The position numbers were made by a program, and so were the translations under genes. DNA of 64,000 bases from Govania unica (lineage in GTDB: Bacteria; Pseudomonadota; Alphaproteobacteria; Sphingomonadales; Govanellaceae): contig NZ_JANWOI010000004.1 in the NCBI RefSeq assembly GCF_027920805.1, positions 62,001 to 126,000 of the forward strand, in the 5' to 3' direction. Of the stretch, positions 63,659 through 64,000 are shown one piece after another (position 1 is the stretch's first letter; every line of letters starts with the position of its first letter). Below the pieces are notes generated by a model that was not told the DNA's origin, did no database searches, and saw only the letters and a program-made list of their open reading frames with translations.

Positions 63659-64000
63659 TCAGACCGTAACCGGCCACTGTTCCTGCCGGTAGGCGCTGTC
63701 CCAGAACATCCATTCATAGACCGAACAGAGGTTGAACGCCGTCACCATGCGCTGGCGTTCGGCGGGGCTTGCGGCTGCGGCGGTGGCGTCGGTGATGGCG
63801 ATGGCCTCTTTGACCGCATCGGCAAAGGCCGGGGCATTATAGGTATCGACCCAGGCCTGGTACGGATTATCCGGGGCGGAGATTTTCGCAATCTCCTGAC
63901 CCACATGCCAATAGATCCAGAAACAGGGCAGGATGGCCGCGACCAGTTCCTCATAGGATCCGGTGGCCGCCGTGGCCAGCAGGAAATTGCTGTAGCCCGC
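63659..64000 (-). CDS. tenA: TenA family protein (thiaminase II type), 5' end outside window
   Basis: The C-terminal 113 or so residues of a TenA/thiaminase II protein, which hydrolyses aminopyrimidines for thiamine salvage. SYEELVAAILPCFWIYWHVGQEIAK, NPYQAWVDTYN and a C-terminal SVYEWMFWDSAYRQEQWP with the acidic active-site region are typical. The start lies beyond the window, so length and any TPP riboswitch cannot be judged. It ends just after the palindromic repeat region. Confidence 0.9.
   Translation of the reverse strand, partial: AGYSNFLLATAATGSYEELVAAILPCFWIYWHVGQEIAKISAPDNPYQAWVDTYNAPAFADAVKEAIAITDATAAAASPAERQRMVTAFNLCSVYEWMFWDSAYRQEQWPVTV

Overview
The window is high-GC DNA from an alphaproteobacterium. 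The evidence is the gene order murA, DUF2948, hisG with dcd beside it, a short-form HisG, a single-chain pyruvate carboxylase, and many TonB-dependent receptors. The genus cannot be fixed from the sequence alone; the number of TonB receptors suggests an aerobic heterotroph that scavenges organic compounds.

Layout. 1-3.2 kb is a housekeeping block on the minus strand: hisG (cut by the window edge), DUF2948, murA, dcd and a small conserved ORF. A tRNA-Thr(GGT) gene at 3.37 kb is followed by a complete type I-C CRISPR-Cas locus on the plus strand: cas3, cas5c, cas8c, cas7c, cas4, cas1, cas2. After a 183-base leader comes a very large array from 11,633 to 21,091. By position counting it holds 143 repeats of 32 bases and 142 spacers of about 34 bases, plus one decayed repeat at the far end. 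At least four spacer pairs are exact or near-exact duplicates.

21.5-31.1 kb is a catabolic and uptake island: a penicillin-acylase-type Ntn hydrolase and a GntR regulator on the minus strand, divergent from a TonB receptor, a beta-lactamase-fold serine hydrolase, an MFS transporter and a DctA-type symporter. The shared control region carries TTTGATC palindromes that are good operator candidates. A remnant of a YeiH-type sulfate exporter lies after dctA. 31.5-41.6 kb holds an ABC importer with two fused permease domains and its ATPase, a Rieske oxygenase, a DJ-1/PfpI protein, a MalT-like LuxR regulator and another TonB receptor.

41.9-49.9 kb holds pyruvate carboxylase, a FadL-type outer-membrane channel with a membrane histidine kinase in the same operon, and a PilZ-methyltransferase fusion with an intact c-di-GMP-binding motif. 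50.2-55.5 kb holds two exported amidohydrolases divergent from a TonB receptor. 55.7-61.3 kb holds a TetR regulator divergent from a double-CDGSH/cupin protein with a perfect palindrome between them, a class V aminotransferase divergent from a MarR regulator, a VOC protein, a Gdx/SugE guanidinium exporter preceded by a guanidine-II (mini-ykkC) riboswitch, and TusA-like and SufE-like sulfur-carrier proteins. The end of the window has a ZnuD-like TonB receptor behind a probable Zur box, dispersed palindromic repeats, and a partial TenA gene.

The points most worth following up are the giant I-C array with re-acquired spacers, the acylase/TonB island with its palindromes, the PilZ-methyltransferase, the CDGSH/cupin fusion with its TetR operator, and the riboswitch and Zur-box assignments.
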